This document shows positions 34,735-47,939 of a stretch of DNA of 64,000 bases, piece by piece; within the stretch, counting starts at the first letter, position 1, and every line of letters begins with the position of its first letter. Source of the stretch: Budorcas taxicolor. Taxonomy: Eukaryota > Chordata > Mammalia > Artiodactyla > Bovidae. Location: NCBI RefSeq assembly GCF_023091745.1, contig NC_068913.1:11550001-11614000 (forward strand). Reading direction: 5' to 3'. A program made the position numbers and the translations under genes. A model generated the notes under the pieces. The model did not search any database. It saw only the letters and a list, made by a program, of their open reading frames with translations, and was not told where the DNA came from.

Positions 34735-35660
34735 TCCTCCATTTCCTCAGTCTCTGCCTGTCTGGATTGCTCTTCTCAACAAACATGCTTGGATAACGCC
34801 CATCTTAAAATACAAAACAGCTTCTCCATTAACCACTCTTCCTGTCCCTGGCCCCCTTCAGTTGTAGCCCCACATCGCTGATCTTCATATGAGAAAAACA
34901 AAATTTAAGAGTTGTCTGTACATTCTGACTTCCTCACCTTCCCTTCACTCTCCAGCCCTTTGCAGTGTAACTTTCTCCCCTTCTACTCTGATGGAACCGC
35001 ACTGACATGGACATTGAGAGTCACCATCTTGCCAAATCCTTCTCTCTCCTCCTCTTACTTGATGCTTTTCTCTCCTCATCTTACCTGAATTCCTCAGCAC
35101 CACTTGACACAATTAACCACTCCCTTCTTAGTGAGACACTTCTTCCCTGGGCTGCAGGGACTTTGCTCCCTGGGTTTCCTTTAAGTCTTCCTTGTATCGG
35201 TAAACATTACCTCCAACCACTCAAGCATAAATGTGGCAGCATTTTCAGTTCATCACATCCAAACAATCTGGGAGTTCTGTCAATTTGCCTCCAAAAATAT
35301 AACCTAAATCCATTTACTTCTCTCCTTCTCTCCTCCTACCTCCCTCAGTCATCCTTTCCACCTTCACTTTTCATCTGGACTGCTATAGTAGTTTCCTGAC
35401 TGGTCTGCTGCCTTCTGTTTTAGTCCCCTTAGAATCCATTTTGTGCACAGTAGCCAGAGTGACATTATTAAGCTTAATTAGATCATTTAGTGATTTTCAT
35501 TGCACTTAGAATAAAATCCAAACTGTTTGCTCAGATATAAGAACTTATATGGTCTTGCCACTATTTGCCTTTTCAACCTTATCTCAAATGATTTTTCCTG
35601 GCATGCTATGGTACTTAGACTACACTAAGGCTCAGCTCAACTCAGGGGTCAGCTAATGTG
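34735..35660 (+). repeat. L2 LINE 3' region, diverged
   Basis: C/T-rich sequence with L2 phrases, clearest at the end: 'attagatcatttagtgattttcattgcacttagaataaaatccaaactg' and 'tatggtcttgccactatttgcc'. The 130-codon Leu/Ser-rich frame at 35007-35399 is not a gene. Confidence 0.6.
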
Positions 35661-36186
35661 AGGTTGGTATTGAGAGAAATTGGAAATATCCTCTTCTTCT
35701 CCTGAGTGTCTTTCACATCTTTTAAAATTTTAACAGTTACCAATATACTTGGGTCAATAAGTACCTGTTTTTTCATTTTTTTCCAACAATGAACTTATTT
35801 CACCTATATAATCAGGGGAAAGCTGTTTTAATTGTGGGGGAAAATAAATATATCTTTAATAACTCCTTTGTCATAGTCTCTTCTGAAACAGTTTTTGAAG
35901 ATACTATCACTTTATACATGACTTCAAAGTGGTACAGTTTATATGTTGGACTGTTTCACTTTTCTTCAGTGGTATTTTGGTAGCAGTAATATGCACTGAT
36001 GCAAAAGAGGCACTTTTATTCCCTGTTTGTTTTTAAATTAGTTTTCTTTTTCTTTCTTTGTATCAGTATTAGACTGCTTTGAAGGTTATTGATGGTTTGT
36101 ATTAATCTGAAAATAGAAGCAACAGAAAAGAGAAAGGCACCTTCATTTTAATCCTTCCTGCAGAAGAGAGGGATACTGCCTACATG

Positions 36187-39100
36187 TTGTTGTTTTTGAG
36201 TCAGTAAGTTGTGTCCAACTCTTTGCAACCCCATGGACTGCAGCATGCCAGTTCCCTGTCCTTCACTATCTCCCAGAGTTTGCTTCAACTCATGTCATTG
36301 AGTTTGTGATGCCATCCAATCATCTCATCCTCTGTTACCCTCTTCTCCTGCCCTCAATCTTTCCCAGCATCAGGATTTTTTCCAATGAGTTGGTTTTTCA
36401 CATCAGGTGGCCAAAGTGTTGGAGCTTCTGCATCCGTCCTTCCAGTGACTATTCAAGGCTGATTTCGTTTAGGATTGTCTGGTCTGAGCTCCCTGCTGTC
36501 CAAGGGACTCTCAAGAATCTTCTCCAGCACCACAGTTTGAAAGCATCAGTTCTTTGATGCTCAGCCTTCTCTATGGTCCAGCTCTCACTTCCGTACATGA
36601 CTACTGGAAAAACCATAGCTTTGACTGTATGGACTGTTGTCATCAAAGTGATGTCTTTGCTTTTTAATATGCTGTCTAGGTTTGTCATAGCTTTTCTTCC
36701 AAGGAGCAAGCAACTTTTAATTTTATGACAGCAGACACTGTCTGCACTGATTTTGGAGCCCAAGAAAATAAAATCTGTCACTGTTTCCACTTTTTCCCCA
36801 TCTGTCTGCCTGAAGTGATTGAACTGGATGCTATGATCTTCATTTTTTTTGAATGTTGAATTTTAAGCTAGCTTTTTCACTCTTCCTTTTCACCTTCATT
36901 AAGCGGCTCTTTAGTTCCTCTTCACTTTTGTGCCATTGGCTTCCCTGGTGGCTCAGGTTAAAGCGTCTGCCTCCAATGCGGGAGACCCGGGTTCGATCCC
37001 TGGGTTGGAAAGATCCCTTGGAGAAGGAAATGGCAACCCACTCCAGTATTCTTGCCTGGAGAATCCCATGGACTGAGGAGCCTGGTGGGCTGCAGTCCAC
37101 GGGGTCATAAAGAGTCGGACATGACTGAGTGACTTTACTTACTTACTTACTTACTTACTTTTGTGCCATTAGTGTCATCTGCATATATGAGGTTATTGAC
37201 TTTTCTCCCAACAATCTTGTTTCCAGCTAGGGATTCATCCAGCCCGGCGTTTCACATGATTTACTCTGCTTATAAGTAAGCAAGGTGACAGTATACAGCC
37301 TTGATGTACTCCTTTCCCAATTTTGAACCAGTCTGCTGTTCCATGTCCAGTTCTAACAGTTGCTTCTTGTCCTTTATGTGGGTTTCTCAGGAGATAAGTA
37401 AGGTGTTCTGGTATTCCCTTCTCTTTAAGAATTTTCCACTTTGTTGTGATCCACATAGTCAAAGGCTTTAGCAAAGTCAATGAAGCAGAGGTAGATAGGA
37501 TTTTTTTTGGAATTCCCTTGCTTTCTCTATGATCCAGTGGATGTTGACAATTTGATCTCTGACTCCTCTGCCTTTTCTAAATCCAGCTTGTACATCTGGA
37601 AGTTCTCAGTTCATGTACTGTTTAAGCCGAGCATGAAGGATTTTGAGCATTACCTTGATAGCATGTGAAATGAGTACAGTTGTATGGTAGTTTGAGCATT
37701 CTTTGGCATTGCCTTTCTTTGGGATTGGAACAAAAACTGACCTTTTCCAGTTCTGTGGCCACTGTTGAGTTTTCCAAATTTGCTGACATATTGAGTATAG
37801 CACTTTAAAAGCATCATCTTTTAGGATGTGAAATAGCTCAGCAGAAATTCCATCACCTCCACTAACTTTGTTCGTAGTGATGCTTCCTAAGGCCCACTTG
37901 ACTTCGTACTTCAAGATGTCTGGCTCTAGGGTTATCTGGGTCATTAAGACCTTTTTTGTATAGTTCTTCTGTATATTCTTGCCATCTCTTCTTAATCTTT
38001 TCTGCCTCTGTTAGGTCCTTGCTGTTTCTGTCCTTCATTGTGCTCATCTTTGCATGAAATGTTCCCTTGGTATCTCCAGTTTTCTTGAAAAGATCTCTAG
38101 TCTTTCCCATTCTATTATTTTCCTCTATTTCTTTGCATTGTTCACTTAAGAAGGATTTCTTATCTCTCCTTGCTGTTCTCTGGAACTCTACCTTTAGATG
38201 GGTATATCTTTCCCTCTTCCCTTTGACTTTTCACTTCTCTTCTTTTTCAGCTATTTGTAAGGCCTCCTTAGACAACCACTTTGCCTTCTTGCATTTCTTT
38301 TTTCTTGGAGATGGTTTTAGTCACCACCTCCTGTACAGTGTTATGAGCATCCGTCCATAGTGCTTGAGGCACTGTGTCTACCAGATCTAATCCCTTGAAT
38401 TGATTCATCATCTCCAGTGTATAATCATAAGGGATTTGATTTAGGTCATACCAGAATGGTCTAGTGGTTTCCCTACTGTCTTCAATTTAGGTCTGAATTT
38501 TGCAATAAGGAGCTGATGATCTGAACCACAGTCAGCTCCAGGTCTTGTTTTTGCTGACTATGTAGAGCTTCTCCATCTTCAGTTACAAAAAATATAATCA
38601 GTCAGATTTTGGTATTGACCATCTGGTGACGTCCATATGTAGAGTTGTCTCTTATGTTGTTGGAAGAGGGTGTTTGCTATGACTGGTACATTCTCTTGGC
38701 AAAACTCTGTTAGTCTTTGCCCTGCTTCATTTTGTACTCCAAAGCCAAACTTTCCTATTACTCCAGATATCTCTTGACTTCCTACTTTTGTATTCCAGTC
38801 TCCTGTGATGAAAAGAGCATCTTTTTTTGGTGTTAGTTCTAGAATGTCTTGTAGGTCTTCATAGAACCATTCAACTTCAGCTTCTTCAGTGTTAGTGTTT
38901 ACAGCATAGACTTGAATTACTGTGATGCCGAAAGGTTTGCCTTGGACATGAACCAAGATCATTCTGTCATTTTTGAGATTACACCGAAGTACTGCATTTC
39001 AGACTCTTGTTGACTATGAGGGCTACTCCATTTCTTCTAAAGGATTCTTGCCCACAGTAGTAGATATAATGGTCATCTGAATTAAATTTACCCATTCCCA

Positions 39101-39375
39101 TCCATTTTAATTAGTTCAGTGATTCCTGAAATGTGGATGGTCACTCTTGCCATCTGTTTGACAACAGCCAATTCACCTTGATTCGTGGACCCTAACATTC
39201 CAGGTTCCAATGTGTTATTATTCTTTAATGAATCAGACTTTACTTTCCCTACCAGATCACACCCACAACTGAGCATGGTTTCCGCTTTGGCCCAGCCTCT
39301 TCATTCTTCCTGGAGCATTTTCCCACTCTTCCCCAGTAGCATATTGGACTCCTACTGACCTGGGACTGAACAATG
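36187..39375 (-). mobile_element. BovB LINE, nearly full length, with nested SINE
   Basis: About 2.97 kb of BovB after removing the insert. On the minus strand an APE-type endonuclease section comes first (GDWNTKVG near 38780-38803, then TSPDGQYQNLTDYI), followed by a linker and the reverse transcriptase ('FVPIPKKGNAKECSNYHT', YADD codons at 37174-37185) to the 3' tail near 36190. The extreme 5' end and the normal 'gaactgaactgaa' terminus are absent. Frames are split by several stops and shifts. Antisense to ANKIB1. Confidence 0.92.
36938..37156 (+). mobile_element. Bov-tA SINE nested in BovB, 14-bp TSD, TTAC tail
   Basis: Complete Bov-tA: head 'ggcttccctggtggctcagg', B-box-like 'gggttcgatccctggg', body, and terminus 'gtcggacatgactgagtgac'. 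It ends in tandem TTAC units (about 37135-37158). 'acttttgtgccatt' flanks it at 36924-36937 and 37157-37170. Confidence 0.95.
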
Positions 39376-40299
39376 TATTAAAATGCTTCACATAACCTAG
39401 TTCAGTTGTAGAGATTCAGAGTGATCATGTTACATGCTCATGAAGGCAGTATGTCTTTTTCCTTCAAGAACTATTTTTCTTCCATTGTTACCTATTTAAG
39501 TTTTAAGCTGTGTATTTTTTTAAAAAGGAATCTATACAGGTTGCTTTACATTATTCCTTTCTTGATATATCTAAATCAAATTTTATTTTGTTCAACATAA
39601 ATTAGATAGAATGAACGGTACTCTAAAGAAGAACATTTAGGAATTAATACCAGAAAATGTACAACTGCCACCACTGGGAATATTAAGAAATACTGTTTTT
39701 CATTACTGGGGCAGAAAAAATACCTGGAGTCCCAAATCTGAACTTAGAAGCAGTGTTATACATAGTGAATAACTTCTAGGCTAGAATGAATACTACAGAT
39801 TTAATCATGAAGGGATTTGTGAGTTTTTGCATGAACAGCTGTGTTTTATAAATTAGCTTAAAAGCAAGCTGTACATGATGATGTGGGGGTACTTTTCAAA
39901 GGATAGTTTGGATTAAATTTCCCTTTTTAATTTCTTTTTAGTTAATCCCTAGAGAGGGATATAATAATAAATTATATTAGAAGTTTAGGTTAATTTTTTT
40001 TTTCTTTTTCTAGTTAGGGTCCTAGGATACCTGCAATATGTAGAGATTCACGGCACTACAGCTGAATGCCTGTATCAGTGTAGTAGACTATTAATACAGT
40101 GTGCTGTGTGGTGTATTCAGTATTAAGGCTTTACGATCCTTTATAAAAAGAATAACACTGCAGACCCATTGAGTGCATGCTCTGCCAGTGTTTAAAGCTC
40201 TTTAACATCCCCAGTGACTTTTCTTTAATTTTTTTTAATTAAATTTTTTTCAACCAAACATGCTCTTTATAAAAAGCACAGTAAAAATTTTAAATATTC

Positions 40300-40960
40300 A
40301 TTTTTCTACCACTTATAAATAATACTTGTAACATTGCCTTCCATTTTTCATCAGTGCGATGATATTGGACATTTTGTATCCTATAGTTTTTTATTTTCCT
40401 TAACATTTCTTGATATTTATAAACTTATAGGAAATATTTTGAGTGACTGGGGACTACTCTTAACGTGTAAATATCCTTTAACTCCCTTAAAGTACATTTG
40501 AGTTAGTTGTATTTTGTCACTTTTATAAGTAACATTGCAGATGACCAGTTCTGTTCACATTGCAATTAGACCTTAGGATGAATTCCTGTAAGTAAGATTA
40601 TTAAGTCAAAAGATGAATATTTTAAAGACTCCTGGGATGTGATGCTTAGTTTTCAAATGATACACCAATTTCTATTTTTACCCACAGTATATCAGAGGAC
40701 TATCTCACTGCGACCTTAGCAGTATGGAAGGTGGTTTTTTGTTTTTTTGTTTCAAACGTTGACCATTTTCTTAGGTAAAGAGCTTATATACTTAAGGATG
40801 TTTGTGTTTTTGTGACGTTCGATATTTTAAATTTACTGATTGTCACAAATTCCTTATATATTAAAAGCAACACAGTTTTTATGTTTAAATCTTGGCAGTG
40901 TTTTTGCAGTTAAGTCTGTCAGTCTTTCCTGTGATAAATACACTCATTGCTTCTATATGC
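40300..40960 (-). repeat. Old L1 (L1M-type) 3' region
   Basis: Antisense phrases: 'attgcaattagaccttaggatgaattcctgtaagtaagattattaagtcaaaag', 'acaccaatttctatttttacccacagtatatcagag'. Low identity, approximate borders. Confidence 0.6.
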
Positions 40961-42225
40961 ATCCCTACCAGAAGACATTTTAGGATTAGAAAACTTGTAT
41001 CAAGTGAGAGAAATAGCCTTGATGAATAGAGTTCCTGTCATATTGGGTTGAGTAAGAAGTGATAAAATGGTGTCCATGATAATTTTAAAAAAGCAAAACA
41101 AGAAATAAAGTTAATATCTAGTTTTAAAATGTCTGTAAATCAACTGTAAAAGATGAGGTTTACTAACTGCATCTGTTCTGTGGTTTCCAGAACTCTCTGG
41201 AATATTTGATAAATGTCACCAAAGGACATCCTCAGTGGTTGTAATTCTGATGAGTAGTTCAGAATTTCTACTGCTTTTTAACTTGTTATCTTTAGTTCTT
41301 TGCTTACTGCAGTAAGCTGGTTACATCTGTTTAAAGGACTGAAGTAGATATGTATATCAATATTAGTAATAAAAATGCAATATTGAATAAAAATAAAGGC
41401 AAATTGCTTAGTGATATTTATAAAGTTATGCCTTATTATTAGAATAGCTACAAATCAAGTTCATGGTGGTGATTGCCATAAGCAGGATAGGGAAATGAGG
41501 GAAATGAAATGAGGAAAACATGTCACAGGTTATTTTGGCCTTTATAAACTTATGAATAGTGAGACATTTGTGATTTTATTCTTTATATATTTTTTGTTAA
41601 AAGCGAAGAGGGGAAAAGATAAAGGATAACAGAATAAAAAAACACCTGAAATGATAAAGTACCTTTATGGAGTGTTAACAAACACTTGAATAAACAGAGA
41701 TAATACATTTATGAGTAAGTTGAATAGTATGTCATAATCACTTTTCACCAAATTCAGTCTTAATAAGTGTAAATGTTGGTGGTTCAGTGATTAAAACTGT
41801 ATCTAAGTGAATATACATATTCACAACCAGTTGATTTGCAGAAAGAAAAGACTGGATAAAAATACTTGAGAACGTTTATCATGACCCAATTGGTCAGTGG
41901 TGAAATTGTAAGTTTTTATTTCTAATGCTTTTTTTTTAGTATTATTTAGATTTTTGAAACTATAAGATGATCTTGTCATTATAGTATAATTCTTTGTTTT
42001 AGAGTGATGAGGTTCATGAGACCAGGCATCTACTTTCCAACTTAAAAAAAGACTTGTGAGAAAGTAGTTTGAAGTTCGTGATAGTGGAAGATACAGTGCC
42101 TTTTTAGCTTCATTGCCAACCCAGAACTGAAAGATTAAATAAATGATAACCATATATATTATAGATTTGCAGAACTTCCTAAAGGTATACTAGCCAATTT
42201 AATTTTGTTTCTCTTCTTTTTAAAG

Positions 42226-42343
42226 CCATATGAAGGATTAAGACCTCAGGATCTTCGTAGATTGAAAGATATGCTTATTGTGGAAACGGCAGACATGCTC
42301 CAGGCTCCACTATTTACTGCTGAAGCTTTACTTCGAGCTCATG
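42226..42343 (+). CDS. ANKIB1: ANKIB1 fourth coding exon (residues 225-264, UBA-like region)
   Basis: The acceptor is 'tttttaaag' and the donor 'catg|gtaatg', a slightly weak donor because +5 is T. It encodes 39 codons plus one base of Asp264 (phase 1). The segment PYEGLRPQDLRRLKDMLIVE followed by TADMLQ and FTAEALLRAH matches the UBA-like domain that precedes RING1 in Ariadne-family ligases (ARIH1 has a comparable '...ARALLRH..W..EKL...' helix). In ARIH1 that region helps bind NEDD8 on cullins; for ANKIB1 this role is only an inference. Confidence 0.96.
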
Positions 42344-43141
42344 GTAATGAAAGAAATGTCCTGAGTACCTTTTGAAACTTTTCACAGTTAAAAGATGGCT
42401 GTTTTGAAGCACTTTTACTTTTCTCTTGTGTTTTCAGAACATTTTAAATATTTAATTCTTCTAAGAGCTAATTCTCCCAAGATTTTAAAATAGTCAAAAT
42501 AGAGTTCTGTTTGAAAAAGAAAAGTTTTTTAAGCAATAGATTTCTCTTGAGTTTCTTTTCTTTATTTCTTCCTTTGTTTCTTTTTTAAAAAATGCTATGC
42601 AGGCAAGGCACTGTAGAAATCAAATTCCTTTAAGAGGAACCAATTAATCTTTTTTCTTTGGTTATATTTATTTCTTTGCCTTTTTTAACTACTTTCAATT
42701 TTTAGAAGAATGTAAATTTGGCACCTTGATCAAAATTACTGTAACAAATGGAAACAATGATATCTAAAGCTTACAACTATAGAATCTTCAACAGAATAGC
42801 AAATACTTTGCCCAGGACATTTGAGATCAAATTGAACATGAAAGTTTTCTTATAAGCCCTTAGCGGCAGATCTGAACAAGCATACATAGAAGAGGGAAAA
42901 GAGAGAATGAAAATAAAACTTAACATTATGCAGATTTATGCCTTATCTTTCAGCATTTTTTAAATGTTGGTTCTCTGAACCTGGTTTTACTTTTTATTAG
43001 ATCTGTATAGTTTGGTTAATTGGTGATTCGTTTTTATTTCTTTGTCTTTTTAAACTACTTTTAATTTTTAGATGTTTTATTGAGTCTATATAGAGCTCCA
43101 TCACAATGGCAATGTGTATTTCCCTTAAAACACTGCAAACA

Positions 43142-43420
43142 AAGAAGGCAATAGCAACCCACTCCAGTCCTCTTGCCTGGAAAATCCCATGGATGGAGGA
43201 GCCTCATAAGCTACAGTCCATGGGGTCTCTAAGAGTCAGATACAACTGAGCGACTTCACTTTCACTTTTCACTTTCATGCATTGGAGAAGGAAATGGCAA
43301 CCCACTCCAGTGTTCTTGCCTGGAGAATCCCAGGGACGGGGGAGCCTGGTGGGCTGCCATCTATTGGGTCTCACAAGGTCAGACACGACTGAAGCGACTT
43401 AACAGCAGCAGCAGCAGCAG
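43142..43420 (+). mobile_element. Bov-A2 dimeric SINE with CAG tail
   Basis: 'aagaaggcaatagcaaccca' through the 'acttcactttcacttttcac' linker to 'gaagcgacttaacagcagca' and a short CAG run. Sense orientation. Confidence 0.93.
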
Positions 43421-44793
43421 GCATGCACCGTTTTAATCTCATAATAACTAGTAAAGTTATTGTGAGATTGCTGTGTAAGTTAATAAACACATTTGTAAAT
43501 ACATTGCTTGCAGGAAGTAAATTTCTGAGTTACAGCTCAGGAAAAGCCTGCTGAATTTATGTGGTAAGCATTACTTAACACAGTATAAGGGTGAAAAGAC
43601 AGCAAAAGTATCTTCATACATCCTCATCCCCTCACTGCAACAAGCCCTTAAATGGGAGAAACCTATTCCCCTCTCTTTCCTCCTCCTCCTCCAGTTCCCA
43701 CTTACTGTCACCTTATAATGTTCAGAGAGCACTTGGATTATGGATCTGAATAGAGAAATGCTTTCAGATTATCATCAGGCCGCATACTCCAGTAACTGGT
43801 ACTCAAAAATGGGATGTAGTTGTAAAGTGCTTTTATAATACAATATTATTGTTAAGGGCAAGGGTTGACTCTCTTGTTTTGTTTTGACATGGCATGTCCT
43901 CAAATAAATATCAATCAATATAAAAAAAATGGCTGTTTTAATGTTTTAATATAAAACAAAATAGTTTGCCAAACAAGCCTGAGTTGTTATTTGTGCAGTG
44001 ATTACTGCAGTACTCAACATCCTTGTGTTTTGAAGTAAATATAAACTGGCTATGAATCAGAGAAGAAATAAGAAATCTCTTTTTGAAAATTGAGCAAGTA
44101 GACCAATTTATAGATTGTCTAATTTTAGAAATGTATCTGATTCGAGCAGGGTTGAAAGTTGGAGTCCATAGTCCTAGTCCTGGTTTTGACATTAATTTTT
44201 ACTAAAGCCGATTAAATAAAGTCAGTTAACAGTTTGTTATTATTATTTATTTTTGTCAGTTGTATTTATTTTATGTAAAAACTGTTTCTTACCATGAAAT
44301 ACACAAAGCAAAATCTATAGAGTCAACGCAGGAACATAGTGTTCCTTTTACAGTGGAGGTTTTTTGTTCATTTTTTAAATTTTTTTGAGCACATTACCAA
44401 CTTTACTTAGAAAAAGTGCTCAGCTTATTATAAGTCCTCTGTGATCCTTAAGACAACCATTCTGGGAATTGTCACATGTTGAGTTGGACCCTCCAATTGC
44501 ACAATTGATATTTGACATTTTGGCTTATTCAGAGTTTTTTTTCTGATTTAGAAATTACTTTTAAAAAGGGAAAGGTGAATGCTCTTTCTCATCCAATAAT
44601 TTTGAGACATACCTCTTTGTTTTAACTATAAATCATTATCATCTGTATTAAAATAGAATGTCTACTTCCAAAAATTTTTATATGATCTTTTGATTAGAAG
44701 AAAATTTTAAACTGCATATTTCATCTTCCTTTCATCATTTCTGTGAATAATTTGGTATCTAACCCTCCAGAATCACCAACTTCATTATTGCTA

Positions 44794-44857
44794 TTTCTCA
44801 GAGTTCTGTACTTCTGACACTCTTTTCTCAGAGTTCTGTACTTCTGACACTCTTTTC
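44794..44857. repeat. 30-bp tandem duplication
   Basis: The unit 'tttctcagagttctgtactt...ctgacac' is repeated exactly with period 30, giving 2.1 perfect copies. No sequence divergence between units, so it is recent or kept uniform. Confidence 0.97.
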
Positions 44858-45089
44858 CACTTTATATACCAGTGGCTCTAACTTTTGGGGTAAATAAGAA
44901 TTGCCTGGGAAACTAACCAGAAATTCCTAGGATGGCTTCTAGAGAATCTAAGTCTTTTCTTTAGGTGAGGGAATAGGCATAAAAACATGGGTTATAAACA
45001 GCCTACCAAATAGACCCTTATCTAAGAAACATTGTTGTGCACATTTATCTAATGAAACCAAGGGTTTCAAAAACCACCTAGATAATAAA

Positions 45090-45880
45090 GAACATAGCTA
45101 CAACCTGACCTTAATGAAGTATTCAGGATTTTATTTCTAAATGCCCTTTTAACCTTTTCTCCCCAACCAAAGGCTATCCGTCCATACATGAACTCATCAT
45201 TTCTCCCACTATATCTTGATAAATGGCCTCCACATTCATTTAATCACCCTGACCAGACTGAGAAGTCACACTTTCCTTCTTCCTCTCTATTACATTTGCG
45301 CACAGCCTCATCATTTCTCTTCCTAAATAGCTCCCATCCTCTCCCCAGTCTCCCTAGCTCTTTCCATTCTCACTGCCCCGACTTAAATTCAGTTTGTCAT
45401 TATTTTTCATCTAAATTGTAGTCCAGTGTTGGCATTCCTCTTCACCTGTATTCATTTTTCATATTGCATTTTAAAATTTTGGGTATTTATCTCCCCTACT
45501 GAAAAACCCTTCACTGGCTCTCCCCAGACTTAGAGCATCCCATCTCTTTAGTACATCTTTATGACTCAGGCCTGTGCACCCGGGCCATCAGTCTCCACTT
45601 GTATTTACCCACTCCTGCTTGTCTTCATTAAGCACCGCTTCCAGGAAATCTTTCCAGCTCATGTATTCCCAGGGTTACTTTGAGAGCCTTCCTGTCTCTT
45701 CCCATTATATCCTGTGCATACATGTGTCATACACTTAGAATACAATATTATTGCAGTAATCTCTGTATTTGCTCTTCCTCTACATTAACCTGGGAGCTCT
45801 TAGAGGGCAGCTTTTTATTGTTTTTTTTTGTTTCCACAATAACCATCCCTGAAGCCTTGAGAACATAGTTACAGAATGAA
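45090..45880 (+). repeat. L2 LINE 3' region, diverged
   Basis: L2 phrases in order: 'aaaaacccttcactggctctccccagac', 'tctttatgactcaggcctgtgc', 'caggaaatctttccagctcatg', 'tgggagctcttagagggcagc', 'gaagccttgagaacatagttacagaatgaatag'. Confidence 0.65.
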
Positions 45881-46149
45881 TAGATAATACATTTGAAATG
45901 TTATTTTAATAATTTAAACCCATCTTTTTATTATAAAACCCTATTTCTCCATTGTCATCTTTTAAAACTTTGAAGTAATCCTTTGGGAAGAAAAATCTAG
46001 ACCTGGTTCAAAAATGAAATTGAGGAATTCAAAATAGTTTTTAAAATCTTAGAAGTTAAAGATAAAATATTTTCCCTTTAATCAGTAATAATGCTTAACA
46101 GTCATAATATAGAAACTTGTAAAGAAATACAAAATATCTTAAATTGTGT

Positions 46150-46680
46150 TTCTTTTGTATGAGGTTCACAGCACCCTGTCCTCTACTTGAGCTTTCAGAT
46201 AAAGAGAGTGCATTTACATATAATATAGAGCTGGCGTAAAAGTAGAAGTCACTCATCTGCGAGGGGCTGTGTTGTGCCAGTTATATTAGAGTAGGCCACT
46301 GCGGAAGTGAAAGTACAGAGTCAACCACAGTAAATGTGTCTTGATCGTAATGGTAGTCTACGGTGTTTCATTTAGGTTAGGAATGGGGCAGTGGCTCCAC
46401 TCCACACAGTTATCCCGACCGACTGAGACTCGGCCATCCTAACAGTGGCTTCTGAGGTTGCCCTGGGGATTCTCTCCATTCTAGCTAACCAGTCAGAAAG
46501 GAAGAAACATGCAGATAAAGATGAGCCTGTCCCAGAAGCGACATAAATCACCCCTGCACCTATTCCACTGACCAGCCTTCAGTCACATGGTCACACTTAA
46601 CTGTACGCAGCATTCTACTCTGAGTCTACCCATTTCTGCCACAGGTGTCTGCATTTGGCTAAGTTATATAATGTATCATA
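46150..46680. repeat. Possible unclassified old repeat
   Basis: A stretch more GC-rich than its surroundings, with phrases such as 'tcctaacagtggcttctgaggttgccctgggg', 'agcctgtcccagaagcgac' and 'ccagccttcagtcacatggtcacac' that look like a worn interspersed repeat. I cannot assign it. Confidence 0.35.
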
Positions 46681-47472
46681 ATTCTAACTTATAATATTGT
46701 ATCCTATAAAAATCTAAGGCTAACTTAACCAGTAACTATATGGTAATTAAAACAAAGATTTTCTTTTCTAGTGTTTACACATTATGTCATCAAGTATTTT
46801 TAAGTGATAAACTCCATTTTCACTCCACTGATCTTTCCTTAACTTACTTCTTTTACATAATAGGCTCAACTCTAATAAGGTGATATCTAACTGAATTTTA
46901 CTAGTTGACTTTTGTCTATTCTGTGATAACTTTTTTGATAACTTACTTAAGAGTTCTGTTAATTTATTGGATTCCCCTGTTAGAGCATAAAATAGAGGCT
47001 AATTCAGGCTTTCAAATGAACATTTTCTACATTCTTCTAGGTAATATCAGTGACATTTGATAATCAAATAAGATTTTCAGAGGTAAATGATGTTAGTGAA
47101 TAAAACAGACAGTACATAGAACTACAGTTTACACTAATTGCTGTCAAAACCCGGATGGGCTCTGTTTCAGAGCTATTAAACTGAACTATTTGGTAGATTT
47201 ATAGATTGTATCCTTGGTAACATTCATTCAGCTTTCCACAAGAAAATAAATTTAAGCATGATTTTATGTACTGTCAAATTTAGTCGCAAAGTAATGAGGT
47301 TGAAGACAGAAGACAGAAATGTTTGGCTATATTTGCTGAGAAGTAATTGAATTTTAAGAATGACTCTGTTAAAAAATACAAAGGTCATTTTCTGAGCATT
47401 TCCTCAGTAATAAAAGTAACAGGTATTAATAGCTGAATGCTACCTAATGAGTAAATAAGTAAAATTTACTTG

Positions 47473-47580
47473 TGTGTTTGCTCAGTCACTCAGTCGTATC
47501 CAACTCTTTGTGACCCTGTGGACTCTAGCCTGCCAGGCTCCTCTGTCCATGGAATTTTCCAGGCAAGCATACTGGAGCTG
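47473..47580 (-). mobile_element. Bov-A SINE fragment
   Basis: 'tcagtcactcagtcgtatccaactctttgtgaccctgtgg' to 'ccaggcaagcatactggagc'; antisense, truncated, no tRNA head. Confidence 0.88.
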
Positions 47581-47939
47581 TTTGGCATTTCTGTATTTTA
47601 AAATACGAGGCCAAGTCTAGTTTGACTGTCCTTAAAGTAAATGTATATTGAAGTATATTTTGAAGCTCCGTTGGAGACTCATCACTTCTAAGGTAATTCA
47701 ACTTGAATAGTCCACATCTCCTCTCACTCTACTTTCTTCCTAGGAAATGACATTTTCTCCAAAGGCTTCTGTCAGTATTTCTCCCTCTGGACCAGACTTC
47801 TCTGAACTCTATACACTTCTATTTAACTGCCTATTTGAAATTTAATTTAATTTGAATTTAACTGCCTATTCTACCTCTAGAATATCTCATCATGTCTAAA
47901 ATTAAAATCATGCTGTTAAACCTGTACCTGAGTCTCTGG

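Larger units (their letters stand above)
34294..42225 (+). other. ANKIB1: ANKIB1 intron 4 (7,932 bp, phase 0)
   Basis: Mostly a Bov-tA, an old L2, a 3.2 kb BovB and an old L1, listed separately. No gene or clear repeat in 34294-34480, 35670-36180, 39380-40290 and 40970-42225. Confidence 0.85.

Noticed and set aside
35007..35399. 130-codon Leu/Ser-rich frame
   Set aside because: Lies in a diverged L2; composition is explained by C/T-rich sequence.
38579..38962. 127-codon frame with an endonuclease motif
   Set aside because: Part of the 3.2 kb antisense BovB, not an independent nuclease gene.
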